This document shows, piece by piece, positions 42,817 to 52,545 of a DNA stretch of 64,000 bases (its first letter is position 1; each line of letters starts with the position of its first letter). The stretch is taken from positions 812,515 through 876,514 of the forward strand of contig GG774889.1 of assembly GCA_000163695.1 (NCBI GenBank), in the 5' to 3' direction. Made by a program: the position numbers and the translations under genes. Under the pieces are notes generated by a model. The model saw only the letters and a list, made by a program, of their open reading frames with translations. It was not told the origin of the DNA and did not search any database. The DNA comes from Bacteroidetes oral taxon 274 str. F0058. Its GTDB lineage: Bacteria; Bacteroidota; Bacteroidia; Bacteroidales; Paludibacteraceae.

Positions 42817-45330
42817 TTACAGCACTTTGTCTGCTACCGCAGGCTTACCCTCTACTACTTCGAGTCCCGTTTTGTCTCCTTTGCACCCGAGAGTAACGTT
42901 ACTCTTGTCTTTTAGTTTCCCCGTGAGCATTGCTTCCGACAGGGTATCTTCTACATAATTTTGTATGGCGCGTTTCAGAGGGCGGGCTCCGTACTGAACG
43001 TCATAACCCTTCTCGAAGAGGAAATTTTTAGCTTCGTCAGTAAGCGATAGCTCTATTCCCAGCGAGGTAAGTCGTTTTTTTAGTATACTGATTTCCACGT
43101 CGATTATTTTGTATAACGAATTGCGGTCGAGTTGGTCAAACATAACGACTTCGTCGATTCTGTTTAGAAACTCAGGCGAGAATGTCTTCGAAAGAGCTTT
43201 CTTTATTACCGAATGTGCATATTCGTTGTCGTGGTGCTCATTGGGTATAGAGAAGCCTACACCTTTGCCGAAGTCTTTCAGCTGGCGTGTTCCGACGTTT
43301 GAGGTCATTACGATAATCGTATTTTTGAAGTCGATTATTCTACCCAGACTGTCTGTGAGTCGACCTTCGTCCATTACTTGTAGGAGGATATTGAAGACAT
43401 CTTGGTGTGCTTTCTCTATCTCGTCGAGAAGTACGATAGAATATGGTTTGCGGCGAACCTTTTCGGTCAACTGTCCGCCCTCTTCGTAACCGACGTATCC
43501 CGGAGGAGCTCCGATAAGACGCGAAACGCTGTATTTCTCCATAAACTCACTCATATCTACACGTATCACCGCATCTTCATTTCCAAAGACTGCTTCTGCC
43601 AATTTCTTGACAAGCAGCGTCTTACCCACACCCGTGGGACCGAGGAATATGAATGAACCTATGGGGCGGTTAGGGTCTTTCAGTCCGACAGAATTGCGTC
43701 TGATAGCTTTGACTACCGTTTCTATCGCCCTGTTTTGTCCGATGACTTTACCTGCGAGTTCGTCGCCCATACGGATAAGACGCTCGTTATCTGATTCTTC
43801 GAGTCGTTTGATAGGTACTCCGCTCATCATCGATATCGTTGCCGCCACGTCGTCTGTTGTTATGTGTATACGGTTTTTGTCCTCTTCTTTTTGAAATTCT
43901 TGCTGTATGCGGTCTATCTCTTTAGTTTTTTCTACAATTCTGTCGCGTATGTGGGCAGCTTCTTCGAAATTTTGTGTTCTGGCTGCTTCGTTTTTTTGTT
44001 TTTCGAGTTCCGAAACCTCTTTCTCAAGTTGTTCTACGCTTTGCGGGGCTCTCATATTTTTTATTCTTATCCGTGAGCCTACTTCGTCGAGAGCATCTAT
44101 AGCCTTGTCGGGGAAACATCTGTCTGATATATAGCGACCTGTGAGTTTTACGCATTCCTCTATGGCTTTGTCGTCGTATATAACCTGATGATGGTCTTCG
44201 TATCTGCTTTTTATGTTTTTCAGAATGGTTATAGTCTCCTGCTCCGTGGTGGGCTCTACTATAATCTTCTGGAAACGACGCTCTAAAGCACCGTCTTTCT
44301 CTATGCTTTCGCGATACTCTTTCAGAGTAGTGGCTCCGATACACTGTAATTCGCCCCGCGAAAGAGCGGGTTTCAGGATATTGGCGGCGTCGAGCGAACC
44401 CGAAGCACTGCCCGCACCCACGATAGTGTGTATTTCGTCGATAAATAATATAATATTCGGATTACGTTCTATCTCGTTCATAATGGACTGAATACGCTCT
44501 TCGAACTGCCCGCGGTATTTGGTACCTGCCACTATCGACGCCATATCCAAGGCTATTACTCGCTTATCGAACAGTATGCGCGATACTTTACGTTGATGTA
44601 TCCTGATGGCAAGTCCTTCTACGATAGCAGTTTTACCCACACCCGGTTCGCCGATTAGTACGGGGTTGTTTTTTTTGCGACGCGAAAGTATCTGTACGAG
44701 TCGTTCTACCTCGGTATCTCTACCTACGATAGGGTCGAGCTTGTCTTCTGCGGCGTAGCGTGTGAGGTCTTTGCCGAAGTTGTCGAGAGCAGGAGTGTCA
44801 GAGTTTGACTTTTTGTCAGTTTTTTTCTTTATTTTCGACGAATTATTTTGTGGTTTGTCATCGTCGTCTTCGTCTTCTTCGAATTCGAATTTAGCTTTCG
44901 GAGATATTTCTTTGTCCATTATCATATTTTTAACGGACTCGTAGTCAATATTTTGCTCTTTAAGATTGAAAGCAGCCAACGAATTACCGTCTTTTAGTAT
45001 AGCCAGCAGAAGGTGTTCGGTATCTACCGTCTTTTGCTGATTGTTACGGGCTTCGAGGCTTGCTATACGGAGTATATTGTCCGAAGTCTCTTGCAATAGG
45101 ATAGAAGATGTGTACTTATCTGGCGAATTGAGCATACTCTCCTCGATATTATGCTTGGCTCTGAGGGTATCGAAGTTCATTTTTTTCAATATCTTCATAG
45201 CGTTGCAGTTTTCGATTCGGAACATCGACAGCATAAAGTGCTCTGGAGATATGTACTTGTGTTTCAGTCGTTCTGCCTCTTCCCAACTGTGTTGTAACAG
45301 GCTTTTCAACTGTTCTGATTGGTTTGTCAT
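42817..45330 (-). CDS. clpC: ClpC-type AAA+ unfoldase
   Basis: From ATG 45330 the protein has 837 residues: N-terminal Clp repeats (about 5-145) and a disordered acidic/Lys linker. The first ATPase has Walker A GEPGVGKTAIVEG. An M-domain with UVR-like coiled coil (QNFEEAAHIRDRIVEKTKE) follows, and the second ATPase has GPTGVGKTLLVKKLAEAVFG. It unfolds proteins for ClpP or refolds aggregates. The upstream in-frame ATG at 45393 would add 21 residues unlike other ClpC proteins. The gene converges on the rplI operon. Confidence 0.94.
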   Translation of the reverse strand: MTNQSEQLKSLLQHSWEEAERLKHKYISPEHFMLSMFRIENCNAMKILKKMNFDTLRAKHNIEESMLNSPDKYTSSILLQETSDNILRIASLEARNNQQKTVDTEHLLLAILKDGNSLAAFNLKEQNIDYESVKNMIMDKEISPKAKFEFEEDEDDDDKPQNNSSKIKKKTDKKSNSDTPALDNFGKDLTRYAAEDKLDPIVGRDTEVERLVQILSRRKKNNPVLIGEPGVGKTAIVEGLAIRIHQRKVSRILFDKRVIALDMASIVAGTKYRGQFEERIQSIMNEIERNPNIILFIDEIHTIVGAGSASGSLDAANILKPALSRGELQCIGATTLKEYRESIEKDGALERRFQKIIVEPTTEQETITILKNIKSRYEDHHQVIYDDKAIEECVKLTGRYISDRCFPDKAIDALDEVGSRIRIKNMRAPQSVEQLEKEVSELEKQKNEAARTQNFEEAAHIRDRIVEKTKEIDRIQQEFQKEEDKNRIHITTDDVAATISMMSGVPIKRLEESDNERLIRMGDELAGKVIGQNRAIETVVKAIRRNSVGLKDPNRPIGSFIFLGPTGVGKTLLVKKLAEAVFGNEDAVIRVDMSEFMEKYSVSRLIGAPPGYVGYEEGGQLTEKVRRKPYSIVLLDEIEKAHQDVFNILLQVMDEGRLTDSLGRIIDFKNTIIVMTSNVGTRQLKDFGKGVGFSIPNEHHDNEYAHSVIKKALSKTFSPEFLNRIDEVVMFDQLDRNSLYKIIDVEISILKKRLTSLGIELSLTDEAKNFLFEKGYDVQYGARPLKRAIQNYVEDTLSEAMLTGKLKDKSNVTLGCKGDKTGLEVVEGKPAVADKVL

Positions 45331-45513
45331 ATTTTTTATTTTGTGTTTATGTGATATTATAAAAATGCATTGATATGCAATATTTATAGACAATATTTTT
45401 ATAAAAACTCGATAGTAATTACTACAAATAAAGTGCCACGGGGTTTTGTCGTCTGCAAAAGCGACATTTTGGCATATTATTGTTGCTCACTCAGGCAATG
45501 CCCGTGTTGGTGA

Positions 45514-45545
45514 ATTGTAAGAACAAAATTTTATACTTACCTTTG
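45514..45545 (+). promoter_or_regulatory. promoter of the doxX-mnmE unit
   Basis: ATTG (45514-45517) and TACCTTTG (45538-45545) are separated by 20 bases, one mismatch from the -33 consensus. The DoxX start codon lies 57 bases downstream. Confidence 0.65.
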
Positions 45546-45601
45546 CAATAGTTTTTTAGTAAAGTTATTATTTTAAACACATAAAAAAAGTAGATAAGGA
45601 T

Positions 45602-46018
45602 ATGAAAATAAGATTTTTGGAAAAAAAGAACGATATAGGTTTGTTGATACTGCGTCTTTCTGTGGGCGTGATGATGTTATTGCACGGTATTAGCAAGTTA
45701 TTCAACGGATTGGGTGGAATACAGTCTATATTGGCATCCAATAATATGCCTGAATTTCTGTCGTATGGTGTGCTTATCGGAGAGGTAGTTGCTCCGATAT
45801 TGATAATCGTTGGTCTTAGGACGAGGCTCTCGGCAGCGGTGATGGCTTTCAACTGCTTTTTTGCTTGGTTTCTGGTACATCGAGGTGAACTATTTTCGAT
45901 TGGGGCACAAGGTGGTTGGGCTGTCGAGTTGCTCGGATTGTTCTTCTTCGGCTCGCTGACGCTGATGTTTACGGGTGGCGGCAAATATTCTGCAAGTAAA
46001 AAATCTATGTGGGACTAA
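45602..46018 (+). CDS. DoxX family membrane protein
   Basis: The 138-residue protein has four hydrophobic segments. DoxX motifs are visible: LLILRLSVGVMMLLHGISKLFNG at the start, LIGEVVAPILIIVGLRTRLSA in the middle, and QGGWAVELLGLFFFGSLTLMFTGGGKYS at the end. DoxX proteins are small membrane proteins linked to redox stress or quinone-dependent sulfur chemistry in some species. The exact role here is unknown. mnmE begins 22 bases after the stop and may be co-transcribed. Confidence 0.88.
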   Translation: MKIRFLEKKNDIGLLILRLSVGVMMLLHGISKLFNGLGGIQSILASNNMPEFLSYGVLIGEVVAPILIIVGLRTRLSAAVMAFNCFFAWFLVHRGELFSIGAQGGWAVELLGLFFFGSLTLMFTGGGKYSASKKSMWD

Positions 46019-46039
46019 GTCGGTGTATATCAGTTGTTT

Positions 46040-47428
46040 ATGATAGATGATACTACTATTTGTGCCGTTTCTACGGCGTCGGGAGTAGGCGGTATTGCGG
46101 TTTTACGCATATCGGGCAAGGAGGCATTTGATATTGTCGATAAAATATTCGTCCCTGTCGGGCGAAAAGCCTCTTTACGTGAACAGAATCCTTATACTGT
46201 CAGTTACGGAAAAATAGTAGATGCCGACAACTCTATCGTAGACAATGTATTGGTATCCGTTTTCAAAGAGCCTCACTCATTTACAGGCGAAAATGTGGTG
46301 GAGATTGCCTGCCATGGCTCTATATATATCCAACAGGCTATTCTTCGGCTTTTGGTGGATAACGGTTGTGTGTTGGCTACACCCGGTGAATTTACGAAGA
46401 GAGCTTTCGTAGGCGGGAAAATGGATTTGTCGCAAGCAGAAGCCGTTGCAGACCTCATTGCCTCTACTTCGAAAGCGAGTCATCAGATGGCGATACGGCA
46501 GATGAGAGGCGGTTTCTCGGCTGAACTTGCCCTGTTGCGGGAGCAGCTGCTAAACTTTGTGTCGCTCATAGAGCTCGAACTCGACTTCTCCGAAGAGGAC
46601 GTAGAATTTGCAGACCGAGAAGAACTTAAATCTTTGGCAGACAGTATAGAACGACGTATAGCTGAACTTGTAGCTTCTTTCAAAATAGGTAATGTCATAA
46701 AAAACGGTGTGCCTGTGGCATTGGTGGGCAAGACGAATGTCGGCAAATCGACACTGCTCAACAGTCTGCTCAACGAAGAGAGGGCAATAGTGTCCGATGT
46801 ACACGGTACCACACGCGATTCTATCGAAGACAGCATCGTTATCGACGGGGTAACGTTCAGATTTATAGATACAGCAGGAATACGTACCACAACCGACGAG
46901 GTAGAAAATCTCGGCATAGAACGTACTTACCGTAAAATAGACGAAGCCGAAATAGTACTGTGGATAGTTGATGCTACGCAGACATCGGATATAAAGGAAG
47001 ATATAGAGCAAAATTCACTAAATTTGTCAAAAACCATATTGGTAATAAATAAGTTGGATAAAATCTCTGACGACGAATATCAAAAAATTTTGCATTCTGT
47101 TGAAAATCTCAATGTTGAATATATTTTTATATCTGCCAAACAGCGAATGAATATCGACCGTCTACATAAAATGTTGATAGACAAAATGAACCTTAATAAA
47201 ATAGACATCGATGCCGTAATAGTAAATAATGTCCGTCATTATGAGGCTCTTACGAGAGCCAGTGAAGCGATAATGCGTGTGACGGAGGGTTTGGAGAGCG
47301 GTATCTCGGGCGACTTGCTCAGTCTGGACATACGCGACTGTATGCACTATCTCGGCGAAATAACGGGGCAGATATCCACAGATGAGATTCTAAATAATAT
47401 ATTTGGTAAGTTCTGTATAGGGAAATAG
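46040..47428 (+). CDS. mnmE: tRNA modification GTPase MnmE
   Basis: From ATG 46040 the protein has 462 residues. The N-terminal folate-binding domain starts DTTICAVSTASGVGGIAVLRISG, and a helical domain follows. The G domain has Walker A VGKTNVGKSTLL (about residues 230-241), switch region GTTRDSIED, DTAGIR and NKLDK. The C-terminus FGKFCIGK carries the conserved Cys. With MnmG it modifies U34 of tRNAs. A TTG two codons upstream is an alternative start, but ATG 46040 gives the standard N-terminus. Confidence 0.96.
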   Translation: MIDDTTICAVSTASGVGGIAVLRISGKEAFDIVDKIFVPVGRKASLREQNPYTVSYGKIVDADNSIVDNVLVSVFKEPHSFTGENVVEIACHGSIYIQQAILRLLVDNGCVLATPGEFTKRAFVGGKMDLSQAEAVADLIASTSKASHQMAIRQMRGGFSAELALLREQLLNFVSLIELELDFSEEDVEFADREELKSLADSIERRIAELVASFKIGNVIKNGVPVALVGKTNVGKSTLLNSLLNEERAIVSDVHGTTRDSIEDSIVIDGVTFRFIDTAGIRTTTDEVENLGIERTYRKIDEAEIVLWIVDATQTSDIKEDIEQNSLNLSKTILVINKLDKISDDEYQKILHSVENLNVEYIFISAKQRMNIDRLHKMLIDKMNLNKIDIDAVIVNNVRHYEALTRASEAIMRVTEGLESGISGDLLSLDIRDCMHYLGEITGQISTDEILNNIFGKFCIGK

Positions 47429-47491
47429 ACGTGAGTCGTTTGGCAGTAGAGTGGTGTGTCGGATTAAATGATTGAATAATAGTCTCGTACG

Positions 47492-48046
47492 ATGATAAGA
47501 AAAATATTACTTCGACTTTTGCACAGAATAAAATCCGATAGCAACAAGGGGTTCGGCATACACTCTCCATTTGTATTCGATTTCGTTGTCAATGTTTTGA
47601 ACGAAAAAAACGGGTACTATGCGTACAGCGAAATAGAGAATTTGTCGTCATCGTCGAAGCAAAAAAAGTACCTGAAATTACTCTACCGTATTATTAATTA
47701 TTATAGAGTTCGTAATATTCTGATAGTCGGCAATGACGGTGGCGTACTTTTGGATAAAATTATTCCGTTTTGCCCTAATTTGTATATCAAGAGGATAGAT
47801 AATTTGGCACAGATTGGTAATGTCGATAATTACGATTTTATCTACGTTGCTGTTGATACTAATGATATTCATTGTAGTTTTAGCCGTGATACAATCATTG
47901 TGATAGAGAATCTTTTCGATTATCGTCAGCATTGGAAAAGTGTTAAAATTGCAGAAATTCCTTCAATTTTTATCGACTTTTTCGATTTTGGTATTATATT
48001 TGCAAAAAATAATTTTATAAAACAGTTTTACAGACTAATATTGTAA
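47492..48046 (+). CDS. shortened SAM-methyltransferase-like protein
   Basis: The 184-residue protein begins with the Bacteroidota-typical block KGFGIHSPFVFDFVVNVLNEKNGYYAYSEIE seen in O-methyltransferase-like proteins. The expected SAM-binding loop is weakly present as RNILIVGNDGGVLLDKII, and the C-terminal half is shorter than the family (about 220-260 residues). Codons are AT-rich. It may be a diverged or non-catalytic relative. It follows mnmE by 63 bases and precedes the adenosyltransferase gene. Confidence 0.65.
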   Translation: MIRKILLRLLHRIKSDSNKGFGIHSPFVFDFVVNVLNEKNGYYAYSEIENLSSSSKQKKYLKLLYRIINYYRVRNILIVGNDGGVLLDKIIPFCPNLYIKRIDNLAQIGNVDNYDFIYVAVDTNDIHCSFSRDTIIVIENLFDYRQHWKSVKIAEIPSIFIDFFDFGIIFAKNNFIKQFYRLIL

Positions 48047-48056
48047 TATAAGAATT

Positions 48057-48560
48057 ATGAAGGTTTATACAAAAACAGGTGATAAAGGGCAGACCTCTCT
48101 GTTGGGCGGCAAACGCGTTTCGAAAGCCGACAAGCGTCTCGAAGCCTATGGAACAATAGACGAATTGAACTCTTTCCTTGGACTTTTGCGTTCTAAACTT
48201 CACAATACGGAGGATGAAAATTTTATATTCGCCATACAGAAAAATTTATTCACCGTGGGAGCTATATTGGCAACTCCTACCGATTATAAGGGGAAAAAGA
48301 TAGAGTTTGACCCCACACAGATAGAGACGGTAGAAAAAAAAATAGACCAGATAGGGGCAACACTGCCTCCGTTTAAAGAATTTATAGTCTATGGCGACAA
48401 CGAAGTATCGTCTATAGCTCATATCTGCAGAGCAGTGGCTCGCAGAGCCGAACGTAGAATTGTGGAACTCTCCGATAGCGAGCCGATTGATGAAAGTATA
48501 AATATCTATGTCAATCGTCTGTCCGATTATCTGTATATGTTGGGTCTGAGGTTGGTCTAA
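48057..48560 (+). CDS. PduO-type ATP:cob(I)alamin adenosyltransferase
   Basis: The 167-residue protein starts MKVYTKTGDKGQTSLLGGKRVSKADKRLEAYGTIDELNSFLG, the PduO/MMAB signature. The second signature is ICRAVARRAERRIVEL. The C-terminal YVNRLSDYLYMLGLRL is also conserved. It adds the adenosyl group to reduced cobalamin, making the cofactor needed by class II ribonucleotide reductase (nrdJ in this window) and methylmalonyl-CoA mutase. It begins 10 bases after the preceding stop, so it is likely part of the mnmE transcript. Confidence 0.94.
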   Translation: MKVYTKTGDKGQTSLLGGKRVSKADKRLEAYGTIDELNSFLGLLRSKLHNTEDENFIFAIQKNLFTVGAILATPTDYKGKKIEFDPTQIETVEKKIDQIGATLPPFKEFIVYGDNEVSSIAHICRAVARRAERRIVELSDSEPIDESINIYVNRLSDYLYMLGLRLV

Positions 48561-48696
48561 TAAGAATTTTATTTTCATATAAAGAAAATTTTTTAATTTT
48601 GCATTCCAAAATTCATAAACCAAATAGTACGTAATCTGCTGTTAATGAGTGTTTTGATGAGGATGTTGAATTAATTAATTGTAAAGAGAAAAAACA

Positions 48697-48918
48697 ATGT
48701 ACTGGACATTAGAATTGGCTTCGAAACTTGAAGATGCTCCTTGGCCTGCCACCAAAGATGAGCTTATCGACTACGCTATGCGTACAGGTGCACCTTTGGA
48801 GGTGATAGAAAATTTACAGGGTATTGAAGACGAAGGCGATGTTTATGACAATATCGAGGACATTTGGCCTGACTATCCGAGTAAGGAAGATTTCTTTTTC
48901 AATGAAGATGAGTATTGA
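48697..48918 (+). CDS. DUF2795 domain protein
   Basis: The 73-residue protein begins MYWTLELASKLEDAPWPATKDELIDYAMRTGAPLEVIENLQ, matching DUF2795. A strongly acidic tail follows (EDEGDVYDNIEDIWPDYPSKEDFFFNEDEY). This small cytoplasmic protein is common in Bacteroidota, and its function is unknown to me. It lies between the adenosyltransferase and porP genes, 136 bases after the first and 49 before the second. Confidence 0.85.
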   Translation: MYWTLELASKLEDAPWPATKDELIDYAMRTGAPLEVIENLQGIEDEGDVYDNIEDIWPDYPSKEDFFFNEDEY

Positions 48919-48967
48919 TATGGTATCCTGATAATTATCGGATATATATTCAAATAAATAATATTAT

Positions 48968-49951
48968 ATGCACTGTCTGACAACCATTTTTAGAAAACAA
49001 ATTGTAGCGATGTTTTTATCGTTGTTTTTGGTGTCGGGCGGTAGTGTATGGGCTCAGTTCGACGGTCAGTACAGCCAATATATGAATAATCTTTGTCTCA
49101 TAAATCCTTCATATAGCGGCAGTCAGTCGATGATTCAGGCTTCGTTGTTCGAGCGATTGCAGTGGATAGGTATACCCGGTGCTCCTGTGGTATCGATGCT
49201 TTCGGTAGATGCTCCATTCAAATTGATGGGAACTGAACACGGTGCAGGTATACAGTTTGTTAGCGATGTTTTTGGTGTATTCAACAATCAGCAGGTACGC
49301 CTTCTGTACTCGTACAAATACGACCTCGGCAGTGCCGGACGTATTAGTTTCGGAGCCAATATCGGTATGCTCAACATAATATGTTATGGCGATAGCATCA
49401 ATCTGACTAAGATAAGCCAAGATGATGGATATCACACTTCCAATGACCCTCTTATACCGATAGGTACGCAGACGGGTGTCGGTTTCGACGTTGGTCTCGG
49501 AGTCAATTATAGTAATAATAATTATAGATTAGGAGTCTCGTTGACGCATATCAATTCGCCCACAATTGCTCTGGGCGAAAAGACTAATTTCAAGGTATTG
49601 CCGTTCATGCAGGTGCACGGCGGATACACATTTGCAATTAGTGGCGAAGATTATAAATTACATACCAATTTGCTTTATTCGAGTGATTTTGTAACGTGGC
49701 GGTCGCATTTGTCTGCTATTTTTGATATAAAAAATCAATTTTGGATAGGTGCAGGCTATCAATTTCCGACTACTGTTTCTTTGATGGCTGGTATAAAAAT
49801 ATTCGATGGGTTGAAGATAGGGTATAATTTTGACCTACCTATAAATCCTTTGATTACAAGAACTTTTGGTAGTCACGAATTGTTTGCTACTTATGAATTT
49901 AGCTTTTTTAGAGAGCGAAGTAAAGCCTCGAAAAGTATACGAATTTTATGA
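48968..49951 (+). CDS. porP: PorP/SprF-family type IX secretion outer-membrane protein
   Basis: The 327-residue protein has a signal peptide (MFLSLFLVSGGSVWAQ). The PorP/SprF hallmark is YSQYMNNLCLINPSYSGSQ (about residues 35-55), followed by alternating beta-strands of an outer-membrane barrel (RISFGANIGMLNI, YRLGVSLTHINSPT). An alternative ATG at codon 15 would still keep the signal peptide. PorP is a component of the type IX secretion system. porK begins 187 bases downstream from its own promoter region, so porP may be transcribed separately. Confidence 0.92.
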   Translation: MHCLTTIFRKQIVAMFLSLFLVSGGSVWAQFDGQYSQYMNNLCLINPSYSGSQSMIQASLFERLQWIGIPGAPVVSMLSVDAPFKLMGTEHGAGIQFVSDVFGVFNNQQVRLLYSYKYDLGSAGRISFGANIGMLNIICYGDSINLTKISQDDGYHTSNDPLIPIGTQTGVGFDVGLGVNYSNNNYRLGVSLTHINSPTIALGEKTNFKVLPFMQVHGGYTFAISGEDYKLHTNLLYSSDFVTWRSHLSAIFDIKNQFWIGAGYQFPTTVSLMAGIKIFDGLKIGYNFDLPINPLITRTFGSHELFATYEFSFFRERSKASKSIRIL

Positions 49952-50137
49952 TGAAAGAAAAAAAATTTTTAACTACAAGAACTTTTTGTCAAAAAAATGT
50001 GAAATAATTAAAAAAAAAGGTCTATCTTTGCGAATTGAAATATGAAACATACGGACTTGTAGAAAATAATAGCTAATATTTTGTAAAACAATAGTATAAT
50101 ATAATTTGTAATTAACAACAAAAAAAATAGTAGTATA
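49952..50137. promoter_or_regulatory. promoter region of porKLMN
   Basis: TATCTTTG followed by CG (50023-50030) matches the Bacteroidota -7 box. It lies 108 bases before porK, which implies a long A-rich leader. No consensus -33 element is seen at the expected distance. No terminator hairpin was found after porP, so read-through into porK is possible. Confidence 0.5.
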
Positions 50138-51553
50138 ATGAAAAAGCAATTGTTCTTTGCCATTACAATGGCAGTATTGTTAGGAGCTACCGGTTGTGGA
50201 ACGCCCAGAGGGCATTTGGTAGGTGTTTATCGAAAAGCACCTGTAGAAGTTTATCCTTACGGGATGCTTCTCATTCCGCGTGGTTCATTTAATATGGGAG
50301 CTAACGATCAGTCTGCGGTTTGGGCTTTGCAACCAAGTCAGCGACAGGTGTCCATAGATGCCTTTTATATGGATCAGACAGAGATTACCAATGCAAAATA
50401 TCGTCAGTTTGTAGAATGGGTAAGAGATTCTATTGTAAGAACTAAACTACTCAGAGAAATGGAACAGGTCGATGAAGGTGAAGCTTCAAAATGGTTTACT
50501 GAAAGAGCTACCTACACACTCGACGGTCCTGTCATTGACAGTGTATTGAATTGGAAAACCAAAATTCCATGGAATGCAAAATATAGCGAAGAAGACGATG
50601 TCAAAGCAGGTAAATGGAATGCCGTACAACAGATGTACTTCTACGGTCAGGATATGATTGAAGCCGGTCAGTTGAATGCTCATTTGTTGGTATATATGTA
50701 TAAGTTTGTAAACTATGACCAGGCTGCTTTCCCCGAAAACAAGTACAATCCGTATACAAATGGATATAACGCAAATGCAAGAGTAAGAGTGGATTCTGCT
50801 TGGTTCAATGCCGACGGTTCTATCGGTGATACTGTGATTGTAAAACCGTTGCGTCACAGAAGTGATCTTATATCTACTAAGATAGTAAATATATATCCCG
50901 ATACTATGGTGTGGATGAGAGACTTTTCGTATTCTTATAACGAACCTATGATGCATAATTACTTTGCACATCCGAGTTTCGACGAATTTCCGGTAGTGGG
51001 TGTATCTTGGGACCAGGCTAACGCATTCTGCTGGTGGCGTACGCTGTATCACAGAAACGAGTCGGGTGAGCCGAGAACTCCGGAATGGCGTCTGCCGACC
51101 GATGCAGAGTGGGAATATGCCGCTCGCGGAGGAAGACACAACGGTATATATCCTTGGGGAGGTCCGTATATCAGAGATGCGAAGGGTTGTTTTATGGCAA
51201 ACTTCAAACCTATGAGAGGTAACTATACTGAAGACGGTTATTTGTACCCCGCAAGAGTAGCCAAATATGCTCCGAACGATTTCGGTCTTTACGATATGGC
51301 AGGCAATGTGGCAGAATGGACAGTAACTACTTTCGACGACGAAGCAAGTACGTTTACTCTCGACCTCAACCCGCACTATAACTATAAAGCAAAAAGAAAC
51401 GACCCGCCCGTAATGCGTAAAAAAGTGGTTCGAGGCGGTAGCTGGAAAGACGTTGCTGCTTACTTGCAATGTGCTACAGTAACTTACGAATATCAAAACA
51501 TAGGAACCGCATCTATAGGCTTCCGTTGTGTTAGAAGTCATATCGGTAAATAA
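50138..51553 (+). CDS. porK: PorK/GldK type IX secretion lipoprotein
   Basis: The 471-residue protein has a lipoprotein signal (LLGATGCGTPRG, Cys20). A formylglycine-generating-enzyme-like (SUMF1) domain follows, with MLLIPRGSFNMGANDQ, MDQTEITNAKYRQF, PVVGVSWDQANAFCWW, LPTDAEWEYAARGG and GGSWKD. PorK forms the outer-membrane-associated ring of the type IX secretion system with PorN. The SUMF1 fold is structural here. The order porK-porL-porM-porN matches Porphyromonas and the gldKLMN order in Flavobacterium. Confidence 0.95.
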   Translation: MKKQLFFAITMAVLLGATGCGTPRGHLVGVYRKAPVEVYPYGMLLIPRGSFNMGANDQSAVWALQPSQRQVSIDAFYMDQTEITNAKYRQFVEWVRDSIVRTKLLREMEQVDEGEASKWFTERATYTLDGPVIDSVLNWKTKIPWNAKYSEEDDVKAGKWNAVQQMYFYGQDMIEAGQLNAHLLVYMYKFVNYDQAAFPENKYNPYTNGYNANARVRVDSAWFNADGSIGDTVIVKPLRHRSDLISTKIVNIYPDTMVWMRDFSYSYNEPMMHNYFAHPSFDEFPVVGVSWDQANAFCWWRTLYHRNESGEPRTPEWRLPTDAEWEYAARGGRHNGIYPWGGPYIRDAKGCFMANFKPMRGNYTEDGYLYPARVAKYAPNDFGLYDMAGNVAEWTVTTFDDEASTFTLDLNPHYNYKAKRNDPPVMRKKVVRGGSWKDVAAYLQCATVTYEYQNIGTASIGFRCVRSHIGK

Positions 51554-51617
51554 AAATATCACATATAATAATTATCATTCAAAGTATTTAATAACAAAAA
51601 AATAAAATTTCTTTATT

Positions 51618-52487
51618 ATGTCACAAAATCATGCAACAATTAAGCAGCCGGGAGCTTTCTCGACTTGGTATAATGGAAACAGCGGACAACGTACAGTAGG
51701 TGCTTTCTATTCTCTTGGAGCATCTGTGGTTATTATAGGAGCATTGTTTAAGATTATGCACTGGCCCGGTGCAGGTTATGTTCTTACAGCAGGTATGGTA
51801 ACAGAAGCTATTCTGTTCTTCATAGGTGTATTTGAAAAACCTCACAAAAATTATAATTGGGAAAGAGTTTATCCATCTCTGTTGGATGACAGTTTCGTAT
51901 CAGGTCCTGTGACTACTATCAGACCCGCTGAGAGAGTTGGTATCGGCGATGTGGCTTCGTTAGACCAAAGTGATGCCAAAAAACTCGAAGACGGTATCAA
52001 GCAACTTGCTGAAACTGCAGGACAGCTCGGTAACATATCGCAGGCTGCTGCTAAATCCGAAACATTTGCAAGAAACCTTTCGCACGCTTCGGATGCTGTT
52101 GCTGCATTTACCGTTAAACAACAGAGCTTGGACGAAGTTTCTGTTAATATGATAAAATCTTACCAGGAAATATCCGGTACGTTGTCGAATGTAAGTTCGG
52201 GTATGAAAGAATATGCTAACAAAACGGCAGCTCTTGGTAACAATATCAGTTCTATCAACTCTATCTACGAACTCGAACTCAAAAATATCCAAGCACAGGC
52301 TCAGGCTATAAGCAGCCACACAAGCAAACTTACCGCTGCTTCGTCGGATCTCGAAAAACTGTTCTCGGTGGTATCGAGCTCGGCAAGGGATATGGAAGTA
52401 TACAAAGAACAAACAGAAAAACTCGCAAGACAAATTTCTGCTCTCAATCAGGTGTATGGCGATATGCTCAATGTAGTACGTCGTTGA
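51618..52487 (+). CDS. porL: PorL/GldL type IX secretion motor subunit
   Basis: The 289-residue protein has two membrane spans (about 28-45, GAFYSLGASVVIIGALFKIMHWPG, and 53-70, LTAGMVTEAILFFIGVFE). A long cytoplasmic coiled-coil/helical tail follows (about 120-289). With PorM it forms the proton-driven inner-membrane motor of type IX secretion. The length is near that of Porphyromonas PorL and longer than Flavobacterium GldL. The start is 65 bases after porK. Confidence 0.95.
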   Translation: MSQNHATIKQPGAFSTWYNGNSGQRTVGAFYSLGASVVIIGALFKIMHWPGAGYVLTAGMVTEAILFFIGVFEKPHKNYNWERVYPSLLDDSFVSGPVTTIRPAERVGIGDVASLDQSDAKKLEDGIKQLAETAGQLGNISQAAAKSETFARNLSHASDAVAAFTVKQQSLDEVSVNMIKSYQEISGTLSNVSSGMKEYANKTAALGNNISSINSIYELELKNIQAQAQAISSHTSKLTAASSDLEKLFSVVSSSARDMEVYKEQTEKLARQISALNQVYGDMLNVVRR

Positions 52488-52545
52488 TATATCGGTTTTA
52501 TGTAAAATAAACAAGAGTATAAACTTCAAAAAAATTGTTACATAA

